Shown one piece after another: positions 6,276 to 13,583 of a stretch of 38,352 nucleotides of DNA. Source of the DNA: Salinivirgaceae bacterium (GTDB lineage Bacteria > Bacteroidota > Bacteroidia > Bacteroidales > Salinivirgaceae); the NCBI GenBank assembly GCA_002869335.1, contig PKTE01000069.1, positions 1 through 38,352 of the forward strand. Direction: 5' to 3'. Under the pieces are notes generated by a model, which made no database searches, was not told the origin of the DNA, and saw only the letters and a program-made list of their open reading frames with translations. A program made the translations under genes and the position numbers. Numbering within the stretch: the first letter of the stretch is position 1; each line of letters opens with the position of its first letter.

Positions 6276-7892
6276 ATGCGTCAAATTCTTAAAATACTTT
6301 TTATTATTGTTTTGTTTGCTACTAGTTGGATTAATCAGTCACTAGCAAGCTCTTCAATAACCGATACTGTGTTTCGTGTAGGTTTGCCAATGGTTCAAGG
6401 ATATATGTATGTTGATGAAAACGATAATCCAAGAGGCTTTCCACTGGAAATTTTAGAAGAGCTATGCAAACAAGAAGGGGTCAAAATAAAATGGATTAAA
6501 GGCTCTTGGCCACATCTTTTTGAAAAGTTAAAGATTGGTGAGATTGATATTTTGCCAGGAACTCAGGTTACCGATGAACGGAAGCAATATATTGACTACT
6601 TAAAGACACCACTTTATACAATGTGGAGCGAATTGTATATCTCTGAGAGTAGTGATTTTAAAAATCTATCCTCATTAAATGGAAAAGCAATAGCTTTAGT
6701 TATAGATGATAATAATGCAATTGGTTTTGTAAACTATATCGAAGGATTCAACATCGATTATGATACAGTATTATTTAATTCACATGAAGACGCTATAAGG
6801 TCACTCCATGATGGTGAGGTGTTTGCTATGGCTGGTCCGGCATTAAGAACATTGAAAAATCCATTTGAAGGAGTTAAAAGCTCAGGGCTCTATTTTAACC
6901 CCACCGATTTGAGTGTTTCTTTTCCAAAAAATAAAAATGTTGAATTAAGAGATAAATTGTCAAAAAGACTGGAAGTTTTGAAAGAAGACCCAGGTTCTAT
7001 TTATTATAAGTTAATGAGACAGTATGGTTTTGCTAGAATTACTCATGAGAAGGAAATAACGCCAAAATGGGTTCGCTGGGTCGTTGTCGGAACTATCATA
7101 TTTATTTTGCTGGCAATTCTTTTTATCATTTTATTAAGACAGCAGGTTGCTATTAAAACAAGAGAACTGCGAATTGCAAAAGAAATGGCAGAAAAAAGCA
7201 ATCAGCTTAAAACAGATTTTTTGCGCAATATGTCTCATGAGATACGTACCCCAATGAATGCGGTTATGGGTTTCTGCGATATGATGCAGCGCTTACCGGA
7301 GGGTAGTAATAAACACGTAAAATACGCAAAAATTATAGGAGACAATTCAAATTCTTTACTTCAAATTATCGAGAATATATTGAAAATTTCTCTATTAATA
7401 TCCGATCAGGTAAAAATTGCTCCTAAGCAATTTGCTCTTAATGACTTTTGTAAAGAACTCGAAGCAAAATATAAGACTATTTCAAGGGTTAAAGATATTT
7501 CTATTGATTTCTCATGTCCATATGGCGAAGAGGAGGTTATGCTAGACGATTTCAAATTAAGAAGTACATTAGAATATATCATTGATAATGCAATTAAGTT
7601 TTCGACACATAATAATCATTCGGGAAAAATAGAGGTTAAATCTATAGTAAAAGACAATAATTTACATATTGAAATTACTGATAATGGAATTGGTATTTCC
7701 AATGATAAGATTAAAGAAATATTTGAACCATTTGTTCAGGAAAGCCCACAAATTAAATTTGAATTTGGTGGTTTGGGTCTGGGGCTTTCTATTGCACGCC
7801 AATATGTGATTTTAATGGGTGGCCAAATCGATGCCACTTCTGACAAAAATAAAGGAACCAGCATTAAACTTCAGATTCCACTTATCAAATAA
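6276..7892 (+). CDS. Sensor histidine kinase with periplasmic solute-binding domain
   Basis: The 538-residue kinase has a signal peptide (residues 1-24), one periplasmic bacterial extracellular solute-binding family 3 domain (about 30-250: FRVGLPMVQGYMYVDENDNP, GEIDILPG), one membrane helix (about 268-288) and then HisKA and HATPase_c domains. The phospho-acceptor is His321 in NMSHEIRTPMNAVMGF; N-box EYIIDNAIKFS, G1 ITDNGIGIS, F-box IFEPFVQ and G2 GGLGLGLSIARQY are intact. It should bind a small periplasmic ligand and signal inward. No response regulator with an intact receiver lies near it; its co-directional neighbour, 12 bases upstream, is the FNR-like gene. The ligand is unknown. Confidence 0.9.
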   Translation: MRQILKILFIIVLFATSWINQSLASSSITDTVFRVGLPMVQGYMYVDENDNPRGFPLEILEELCKQEGVKIKWIKGSWPHLFEKLKIGEIDILPGTQVTDERKQYIDYLKTPLYTMWSELYISESSDFKNLSSLNGKAIALVIDDNNAIGFVNYIEGFNIDYDTVLFNSHEDAIRSLHDGEVFAMAGPALRTLKNPFEGVKSSGLYFNPTDLSVSFPKNKNVELRDKLSKRLEVLKEDPGSIYYKLMRQYGFARITHEKEITPKWVRWVVVGTIIFILLAILFIILLRQQVAIKTRELRIAKEMAEKSNQLKTDFLRNMSHEIRTPMNAVMGFCDMMQRLPEGSNKHVKYAKIIGDNSNSLLQIIENILKISLLISDQVKIAPKQFALNDFCKELEAKYKTISRVKDISIDFSCPYGEEEVMLDDFKLRSTLEYIIDNAIKFSTHNNHSGKIEVKSIVKDNNLHIEITDNGIGISNDKIKEIFEPFVQESPQIKFEFGGLGLGLSIARQYVILMGGQIDATSDKNKGTSIKLQIPLIK

Positions 7893-7928
7893 TCTTTTTC
7901 AACAACCTTGTACGAAATCCTTTTATAG

Positions 7929-7944
7929 TGTGCGTTAACGCACA
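7929..7944. promoter_or_regulatory. Perfect 16-bp palindrome TGTGCGTTAACGCACA
   Basis: This perfect palindrome lies 36 bases after the kinase stop codon and about 140 bases before the first TonB-C-like gene. It has an A-run, not a T-run, after it, so it does not look like a terminator and is better read as a dimeric-protein operator. The binding protein is unknown. Confidence 0.45.
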
Positions 7945-8007
7945 AAAAAGATGTTAAGGTCTTTTTTAACAAATGCCTAATATTCTCATTTACAATACTT
8001 TTGTGTT

Positions 8008-8030
8008 TTTGGCATTAATTTAGTCTAAAT
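8008..8030 (+). promoter_or_regulatory. Promoter-like motif shared with the paralogous gene downstream
   Basis: The motif TTTGGCATTA-N3-TAGTC-N-AAAT is repeated at 8758-8780 with 19 of 23 bases identical, 53 and 63 bases before the two paralogous genes. Both copies read GG-N10-GT, close to but not a clean match of the sigma-54 GG-N10-GC core. A TACTTTTG box (7996-8003) beside this copy is an alternative primary-sigma -7 element. Confidence 0.4.
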
Positions 8031-8083
8031 AAGTGTAACATAACGACGAATTAAGCGTCATACACACAGAAAATAATTAATAA

Positions 8084-8458
8084 ATGAACCCAATAAAACG
8101 TAAAAAAATGAAAAGCCTTAAAACTTTAGCCTTAGTGATGACAATGACTTTTGCATTTGCTATGACATCAAATGTAAATGCAGCAGAATTATCAAAAAAC
8201 AAAGCTGTACAATTAAGCAAAGTTCAAAAAGTTATGGACCGTGCAGTTGATTTTCCACAAGAAGCTCGCGAGCTAGGAATAACAGGTACAGTAAAAGCCC
8301 AAATTGAAGTTGGATTAGATGGAAAAATCGAAGTAGAAGAGATAAATGGTCATCCGGAATTAACAGCTTACGTTGCGAAACAATTGAAAAATGTTTCAAT
8401 TAATGATATCTCATTAACAGGTCAATCGTTTATCGCAAAATTTGACTTTAGGAATTAG
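8084..8458 (+). CDS. Small secreted TonB-C-like protein (paralog 1)
   Basis: The 124-residue product has a signal peptide (hydrophobic run ending SNVNAAE) and a mature region of about 85 residues that resembles a shortened TonB C-terminal fold: FPQEARELGITGTVKAQIEVGLDGKIEVEEINGHPEL, compared with the YPxEAxxxGIxGxVxVxFxVxxDGxV pattern of TonB-C. There is no transmembrane anchor or Pro-rich linker, so it is not an energy transducer itself. The C-terminus (FIAKFDFRN) is shared exactly with the paralog at 8844. A second start at 8108 (MKSLKTL) fits the signal peptide equally well. Function is unknown; a periplasmic binding or assembly role is a guess. Confidence 0.75.
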   Translation: MNPIKRKKMKSLKTLALVMTMTFAFAMTSNVNAAELSKNKAVQLSKVQKVMDRAVDFPQEARELGITGTVKAQIEVGLDGKIEVEEINGHPELTAYVAKQLKNVSINDISLTGQSFIAKFDFRN

Positions 8459-8496
8459 AGTAACTTCCATAGTAATAGTAAATAGTTTTAGTTGAG

Positions 8497-8524
8497 CCGC
8501 AGCAGCAATGTTGCGGTTTTTTTT
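8497..8524 (+). terminator. Terminator after the first TonB-C-like gene
   Basis: CCGCAGCA pairs with TGTTGCGG (one G-U) around a GCAA tetraloop, followed by eight T. It lies 38 bases after the stop codon at 8458. Confidence 0.85.
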
Positions 8525-8527
8525 GAA

Positions 8528-8593
8528 CCATTAAGAAGTTAAGAATAATTAAGAGCTTCGATTACCGTCTTAACTAATCTTAACTTCTTAATG
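8528..8593. repeat. Dispersed palindromic repeat, copy 1
   Basis: Two 26-base arms (8529-8554 and 8568-8593), built of TTAAGA-type units, are inverted repeats with 24 of 26 positions matching and a 13-base loop. The same left end, GAACCATTAAGA and then TTAAGA repeats, recurs at 34893-34923. Together with the terminator and promoter motif it accounts for most of the 385-base gap between the two paralogous genes. Confidence 0.65.
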
Positions 8594-8742
8594 TTTTTAA
8601 AATTCACACTTCATTAACAAATCGCTGTCTTTCAGCACCTTAAATGTGCGGTTATTGGTTTTATGTGCACGAAATTGTGCAATAAAAGAGTTAAAGTTCA
8701 TTTTAACACTTGGGTTAAGTTGTTGATATATAGCGTCATGTG

Positions 8743-8780
8743 TTGCTTTGGCATTGCTTTGGCATTATAATAGTCGAAAT
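8743..8780 (+). promoter_or_regulatory. Tandem 11-bp repeat and shared promoter motif of paralog 2
   Basis: TTGCTTTGGCA is present twice in direct tandem (8743-8753 and 8754-8764). The second copy runs into the motif TTTGGCATTA-N3-TAGTC-N-AAAT (8758-8780) also found upstream of paralog 1. The duplication could offer two overlapping binding sites for the same factor. Confidence 0.4.
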
Positions 8781-8843
8781 GCCTAACCCACATTTCAAAA
8801 ACCTTAACCCGAACCCAAAATATTAACCTTAAAGCCTGTAACT

Positions 8844-9218
8844 ATGAAAACTCTAAAATTTAAAAACCCAATCCGATTTACGGCAATTATTGCCGCTATT
8901 CTATTCTCATCTACTTTGACTTTTGCTAAAACCCCTCCTGCAAACGTATTTAATAATCTTGCTGAGGTTCAAAAAGAAATGTTGCGAGGACAATTAGATG
9001 ATAAAATTGATTTTCCAATGGAAGCTAAGCAATGTGGAGCTTGTGGAATTGTTAAAGCAGAACTAACAGTTGCCGAGGATGGCAGTCTTATTATTAACGA
9101 AATTAATGGGCATCCAGATTTCAAAAGCTATGTGCAAAGGCAATTAAATGAAGTAACCATTGCCGATTATAATTTAATTGGTAAAACATTTATCGCAAAA
9201 TTCGATTTTAGAAATTAG
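8844..9218 (+). CDS. Small secreted TonB-C-like protein (paralog 2, with CxxC)
   Basis: This 124-residue paralog of the gene at 8084 has a signal peptide (FTAIIAAILFSSTLTFAKT) and the same mature fold, with IDFPMEAKQCGACGIVKAELTVAEDGSLIINEINGHPDF and an identical end, FIAKFDFRN. It differs by a CGAC motif at the loop where paralog 1 has LGIT, so it may hold a disulfide or metal that the other cannot. Both are the same length and share a promoter-like motif, so they are probably a tandem duplication under one control. Function is unknown. Confidence 0.75.
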   Translation: MKTLKFKNPIRFTAIIAAILFSSTLTFAKTPPANVFNNLAEVQKEMLRGQLDDKIDFPMEAKQCGACGIVKAELTVAEDGSLIINEINGHPDFKSYVQRQLNEVTIADYNLIGKTFIAKFDFRN

Positions 9219-9268
9219 TGTGGTTTAAAATCGAAACGATTACAGTAATTTTTCTCATAGACTTTAGG

Positions 9269-9293
9269 CCGCAGGATTTCCTGCGGTTTTTTT
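9269..9293. terminator. Terminator between convergent genes
   Basis: CCGCAGGA and TCCTGCGG form a perfect 8-bp stem with a two-base gap, followed by seven T on the plus strand. It ends transcription of the second TonB-C-like gene. The minus-strand lipoprotein gene stops at its edge, but the minus side has only a poor T-tract. Confidence 0.85.
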
Positions 9294-9726
9294 ATAGATT
9301 CAAAATGAATACACGTCTCAAATACCATTTTTTCCCTTCTAAAACAAAAGAGCGGGTTTCAATATATCCGGAACTTGGGATGTATATTTTTTCATCGATA
9401 CCCGTTTGAGTTTTTTCAATTTTACGTTCATATGTGTCCGGATATTGATTAATTGATCTTATCGTTCTGGGAAGTGTTTTTTTGGTAAACTGTTTGGTGT
9501 CAATATTTGACTTCTGATCAGAGGTTGAGAGCTCTTTTATATTGCCTAAATGTTCTACAATTTCAAGAGGGAATAGTATTCTATTGTATTGAAAAACACT
9601 ATCGTTGTAAAACTTTTTATTGAAAGATTTAAAATCTTCAATGCTTGATATCTTTTTTGTACCAGAGCAACTTAAAAGAGCAAAAAGAATTACAATTATT
9701 AAAATAAGGTTTGTTTTATTTTGCAT
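9292..9726 (-). CDS. Small lipoprotein of unknown function
   Basis: The 144-residue product starts with a lipoprotein signal (ILIIVILFALLSCSGTKK), with Cys20 as the lipidated residue and Ser next to it. The rest is polar and shows no family I recognise; a short Ser/Lys-rich linker leads into a mixed region ending in RSFVLEGKKWYLRRVFIL, which looks like a final beta hairpin. Its start overlaps the end of the Xaa-Pro aminopeptidase gene by 11 bases, so the two are co-transcribed and perhaps translationally coupled. Location is probably the periplasmic face of one of the membranes. Confidence 0.6.
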   Translation of the reverse strand: MQNKTNLILIIVILFALLSCSGTKKISSIEDFKSFNKKFYNDSVFQYNRILFPLEIVEHLGNIKELSTSDQKSNIDTKQFTKKTLPRTIRSINQYPDTYERKIEKTQTGIDEKIYIPSSGYIETRSFVLEGKKWYLRRVFILNL

Positions 9727-10990
9727 GATTTTGATTCATTAGTAGTTCAATTTCTTCAATTTCTCTGGGAATTCCATTCATTAAATCTTCATTCCCATTT
9801 TCTGTAATTAGAATATCATTTTCAATTCTTACACCAATTTTTTCTTCCTTAATGTATATGCCAGGTTCACATGTGATTACCATGCCCGGCTCCAGTGGCT
9901 TTATCGGATCGCCTACATCATGCACATCCAGTCCCATAAAGTGACATGTACCATGCATAAAGTATTTTTTGCTAATAGGTTCATCGGGGTCTTGGTTGTC
10001 AATATCTTTTTGTGTTATTAAACCAAGTTGAATCATTTCCTTTTCCATCCAAATGCGAACTTGCTTGTTGATCTCTTTTATAGATATTCCGGGTTTAATA
10101 ATTTTGACGGTCTTTTTTTGCGTTCGTAATACTGCATTGTATACTTCAGCCTGGCGAGCAGAGAATTTTCCATTTACAGGTAAAGTTCGGCTCATATCAG
10201 CGGCATAGCCATTTTTTTCTGCTCCAAAATCCAACAGTAAAATATCGCCATCCTCCATTTTTTTGGTGTTGTCAATATAGTGTAGGGTGCAGCTATTTAT
10301 TCCCGAAGCTACTATAGGATCAAAGGCATGCCCATCGGCCCCGTTGGAAAGAAACGTTCGAATCATTTCCGCTTCAATTTCGTACTCTTTTTTGCCGGGC
10401 TTAATAATTTTAATCAAGTTATTGAATGCCTCGTGAGTAATTCGCACGGATTCTTTTATGCACTTTATCTCTTCAGAAGATTTTATTACACGCAGCCTGG
10501 CTATTTTTGGTTTTAAATCAGTAAGATTAATTTGATCATTGATTTCCAAAACGGAGTCAACCCATTTTCCTGCAATAATGTGATGTAGTGGTCTGCTTAC
10601 AGCCAATGCGTTTGTTTTAGGAGCTAATTCCAATAAAGTAACTTTAAGGCTTTCGGTATAGCGTACTTCATTTATACCAGATATTTCCGATGCCCTGGAT
10701 TTGGAGAGTTGTTCACCATCCCAAATTGCTGTTTTAGGATCGGGTTTAGTGATAAATAATATTTCATTCCAACTATTCTTTTCGCAATATAAAAGTAGTA
10801 CAGATTCCATTTGTGTAATACCAGTGAGATAAAACATATCAGAATCTTGCCGATAAACATATTGCTGGTCGCCATTGCGCATGGCTATTGGATTTGAAAA
10901 TGCTAATGCCATTGTGCCCTTTTCCAATTGCCGTGTCAGATTTTTACGATTTCGACTAAAAAAATCTGATTGTAGGTTTTGTGTACGCAT
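9716..10990 (-). CDS. pepP: Xaa-Pro aminopeptidase (M24B, aminopeptidase P type)
   Basis: The 424-residue enzyme has an N-terminal aminopeptidase-P (AMP_N) domain (about 1-125) and an M24 pita-bread domain. All five metal ligands are in place: two Asp in LLLDFGAEKNGYAADMSRT, His in GTCHFMGLDVHDVGD, Glu in VITCEPGIYI and Glu in GVRIENDILI. It should remove N-terminal residues preceding proline, using two Mn2+ ions, in the cytoplasm. It lacks a signal peptide. The downstream lipoprotein gene overlaps it. The symbol is given by family; several M24B paralogs exist in this phylum. Confidence 0.9.
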   Translation of the reverse strand: MRTQNLQSDFFSRNRKNLTRQLEKGTMALAFSNPIAMRNGDQQYVYRQDSDMFYLTGITQMESVLLLYCEKNSWNEILFITKPDPKTAIWDGEQLSKSRASEISGINEVRYTESLKVTLLELAPKTNALAVSRPLHHIIAGKWVDSVLEINDQINLTDLKPKIARLRVIKSSEEIKCIKESVRITHEAFNNLIKIIKPGKKEYEIEAEMIRTFLSNGADGHAFDPIVASGINSCTLHYIDNTKKMEDGDILLLDFGAEKNGYAADMSRTLPVNGKFSARQAEVYNAVLRTQKKTVKIIKPGISIKEINKQVRIWMEKEMIQLGLITQKDIDNQDPDEPISKKYFMHGTCHFMGLDVHDVGDPIKPLEPGMVITCEPGIYIKEEKIGVRIENDILITENGNEDLMNGIPREIEEIELLMNQNHAK

Positions 10991-11038
10991 TTTTAATTGT
11001 TTACAAGTAATACAAATATAACTAATTTAGATTCGGCT

Positions 11039-11070
11039 TGTTCTGAAAACGGTTGTTATCCTTAATTGCA
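11039..11070 (+). repeat. Left copy of a 32-bp direct repeat bracketing the cytochrome cassette
   Basis: The 32 bases starting TGTTCTGAAAACG and ending TTGCA recur at 17286-17317 in the same orientation with only three differences. The two copies lie just outside the octaheme/YeeE cassette. Between this copy and the first cytochrome gene (about 520 bases) there is a possible gene remnant and a possible promoter, nothing else clear. Confidence 0.6.
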
Positions 11071-11214
11071 AATAAATTCAGTAATGTCCGTTAATAATAA
11101 CTGACCAGGACAGAACTTGAAAGATCGACCCTGTATTTCTACTTTTGAGTAAGACAAAATAAAGCACAAATATTTGCGGACATTTGATTTTAATCAGCTC
11201 CTAAAATTCATTAA

Positions 11215-11356
11215 CAAGATTGTAATATTCCAAATGAAGCAGATTTTAATGCCCTTAAAGATGAAGAAGTTGATCTTTTCTACGATGAAAAACATACACA
11301 CGCACAAGGCTAGTCGCATTGCTTTTTTGGACAAGGAAAATACATATCTTGATTAG
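11215..11356 (+). pseudogene. Possible frameshifted remnant of an unknown gene
   Basis: In one frame 32 codons read with protein-like composition (NIPNEADFNALKDEEVDLFY, then DEKHTHAQG) and end in TAG at 11311-11313. In the next frame the sense continues as SRIAFLDKENTYLD to a TAG at 11354-11356. Both ends are closed by stops, and no start or ribosome-binding site is convincing. I cannot name the parent family; a decayed mobile-element gene is a possibility given the adjacent direct repeat. Confidence 0.25.
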
Positions 11357-11420
11357 CAACACCTTATTAATAAGCAATATAAATTAGCCTGTATATCTGA
11401 TAATAATACCTTAAGATATA

Positions 11421-11449
11421 TTAATATGTAAATGATTATATTATATTTG
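11421..11449 (+). promoter_or_regulatory. Possible promoter of the octaheme cytochrome operon
   Basis: TATATTTG (11442-11449) matches the Bacteroidota -7 box TAnnTTTG, with TTA at 11421-11423 in place of TTG. It would give an untranslated leader of about 130 bases before the first cytochrome gene. Confidence 0.35.
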
Positions 11450-11588
11450 CATCTTTATCTATTAAATGATCCTAATGGCTTGATTGCCAGTGATCTATAT
11501 TGTCTAGTTTGTTTAAATAATGCCAACTATAAATAAGAAAACAGAGTTGAAAAGTCTAATTCATAAGCAAGAACATAATGTATAAATT

Positions 11589-13031
11589 ATGAGAAATCGA
11601 AAATCAATATTTTTTAAGTTTCAGGGTCTGGCAATAGTTTTAGTTGCAATAATTTTAACAACATCTTGCAACAACGAGCCTAAAAATGTTGTTTCTGCCC
11701 CCAAGGCAATTAACCCGTTGGAAAACCGAATGATTCCTCATCTTGACCACACTGCGTATTATCCTGATTCTATCAGTAGTCCACAGGAACTGACAAAGTC
11801 ATGTTTAGAGTGTCATCCGAATAGTGCTAAGGAGGTAATGAAGACTCCACACTGGACGTTTTTAAGCGGTGATGTCGAAAGAAATGGAGAGCATATTCGT
11901 ATCGGTAAGAAAAATCAAATTAATAATTTCTGCATCAGTATAGTGGGTAACTGGGCCAGATGTACTAAATGCCATGCTGGATATGGTTGGACTGATGAAA
12001 ATTTTGATTTTACAGCTGAAGAAAATGTTGATTGCCTTGCTTGTCATGACGGATCGGGTACATACGTTAAAGATACAAGCGGTGTCCCAATGAAAGGTGT
12101 TAATTTACAAGTGGCAGCACAAAGCGTGAGCAGACCGAAAAATGATAATTGCGGTGCATGCCATTTCAATGGAGGAGGAGGCATGGGCGTTAAGCATGGC
12201 GACCTTGATGAGTCTTTACTAAATCCAAATGAAGAACTGGATGTACATATAGGAAAACTTAATTTCCAGTGCGTTGATTGTCACACTACTGAGCATCACC
12301 TTGTATCAGGTAAGGTTAATAATACTTATACTGAGAGAACGACATCAAAAAGGTTTGATTGCGAAAAATGCCATACTGATAAACCCCATACAGATGGTCG
12401 TCTCAATATACATACAGAAAGAATAGAATGTCAAACATGTCATATTCCCGAATATGCACGTAAACTCCCTACAAAAATGACCTGGGATTGGGGAAAAGCT
12501 GGTGATAGCACTAGAGAAGAGAATGTTCATGAATATTTAAAGATAAAGGGAGAGTTTACCTACGAAAAAAATGTTATTCCCACGTATGCCTGGTTTAACC
12601 ATAAAATGGACAGGTATATACTCGGTGATCCTGTGGACCCTGAAACTGAGAATTTAATTAATAAACCCCTTGGCTCCAGAGATGATAAAAAATCTAAAAT
12701 ACATCCTTTTAAAGTTCATATTTCAAAGCAGCCTTATGATGAGGTAAATAAATATTTGATTCCACCATTAACAAGCGGTAAAGGAGGTTTTTGGAATGAA
12801 TTTGATTGGCCTTCTGCTATTAGAAAAGGTGCTGAATTCAACAATCTTCCTTTTAGTGGCGAATGCGATTTTATAGAAACAAAAATGTATTGGCCTATAA
12901 ATCACATGGTAACAACCAAAGATAATGCATTAAAATGTACAGATTGTCATAGTGAGAATAGCCGTATGGATTGGAAGGCATTGGGATATGGGGAAGATCC
13001 AATAAAACATAGTAATAAACAATTGAACTAA
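11589..13031 (+). CDS. Octaheme c-type cytochrome, tetrathionate reductase family lipoprotein
   Basis: The 480-residue protein has eight CXXCH heme-binding motifs, starting at residues 72, 125, 149, 188, 228, 258, 281 and 450; the last stands well apart, as in the Shewanella octaheme tetrathionate reductase (OTR) family. A lipoprotein-type signal (ILTTSC, Cys27) suggests membrane anchoring on the periplasmic or outer side. Family members reduce tetrathionate, and in vitro nitrite or hydroxylamine; the physiological substrate is open. The next gene starts six bases downstream, and the operon goes on with sulfur-transport proteins and a quinol-oxidising cytochrome, which favours a sulfur oxyanion. 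Assignment of the catalytic lysine ligand was not attempted. Confidence 0.85.
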   Translation: MRNRKSIFFKFQGLAIVLVAIILTTSCNNEPKNVVSAPKAINPLENRMIPHLDHTAYYPDSISSPQELTKSCLECHPNSAKEVMKTPHWTFLSGDVERNGEHIRIGKKNQINNFCISIVGNWARCTKCHAGYGWTDENFDFTAEENVDCLACHDGSGTYVKDTSGVPMKGVNLQVAAQSVSRPKNDNCGACHFNGGGGMGVKHGDLDESLLNPNEELDVHIGKLNFQCVDCHTTEHHLVSGKVNNTYTERTTSKRFDCEKCHTDKPHTDGRLNIHTERIECQTCHIPEYARKLPTKMTWDWGKAGDSTREENVHEYLKIKGEFTYEKNVIPTYAWFNHKMDRYILGDPVDPETENLINKPLGSRDDKKSKIHPFKVHISKQPYDEVNKYLIPPLTSGKGGFWNEFDWPSAIRKGAEFNNLPFSGECDFIETKMYWPINHMVTTKDNALKCTDCHSENSRMDWKALGYGEDPIKHSNKQLN

Positions 13032-13037
13032 AGTAAC

Positions 13038-13559
13038 ATGGAAAACAAACAACGACCAGTTAAAAACCCGTATTTTGCAGGGATTATTCTTGGAATTGTT
13101 CTTTTTGCAGCATTTGCCCTAACACAAGGTGGGCTTGGAGCTTCCGGTGCACTGAGCCGTATAAACATAGCTATTACAAAAGTATTTGCTCCTGAACATG
13201 TTGACCATGTCTCTACCTTTGCTGCAGCAGCAGCAGGAGATAAAAGCGCATTAGATCATGCAAGCATATTCCTTTTGATAGGAACGTTTGTTGGAGGTAT
13301 GGCATCTGCTTTTTTCAACAAAAGACTTAAAGTTGAGGTGTTTAAAGGCTCACGAATAACAAAACCACAAAGGTTATTCTTTGCTCTTCTTGGTGGAATA
13401 ATAATGGGCTACGGAGCTAGGTTTGCCCGTGGTTGTACATCAGGACAAGCATTATCTGGAGGAGCTGTTCTTTCTCTTGGTAGTTGGGCATTTATGTTTA
13501 GTGTTTTTATTGGTGGCTATGCTGTAGCATACTTCGTTCGTCGCCTTTGGTTAGATTAA
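13038..13559 (+). CDS. YeeE/YedE-family membrane protein (half-size sulfur transporter)
   Basis: The 173-residue inner-membrane protein has about four hydrophobic helices and the YeeE/YedE (DUF395) signature GARFARGCTSGQALSGGAVLS, with Cys133 as the conserved cysteine. In TsuA, a thiosulfate importer of this family, such cysteines line the path and pass the substrate along by weak S-H-S contacts. Full-size members hold two such halves; here the second half is the next gene, 24 bases on. The pair probably assembles into one transporter for thiosulfate or another reduced sulfur species. Confidence 0.85.
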   Translation: MENKQRPVKNPYFAGIILGIVLFAAFALTQGGLGASGALSRINIAITKVFAPEHVDHVSTFAAAAAGDKSALDHASIFLLIGTFVGGMASAFFNKRLKVEVFKGSRITKPQRLFFALLGGIIMGYGARFARGCTSGQALSGGAVLSLGSWAFMFSVFIGGYAVAYFVRRLWLD

Positions 13560-13583
13560 TTTATTTATAATTAAGAAATTATT

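Noticed and set aside
11174-11356. A 60-residue plus-strand gene
   Set aside because: Only the last 14 residues look protein-like, and the rest reads as non-coding. It is treated as part of a possible remnant.
11477-11498. An FNR-type site upstream of the octaheme operon
   Set aside because: The sequence TTGATTGCCAGTGAT has only one acceptable half-site, so control of the cassette by the FNR-like protein is not supported.
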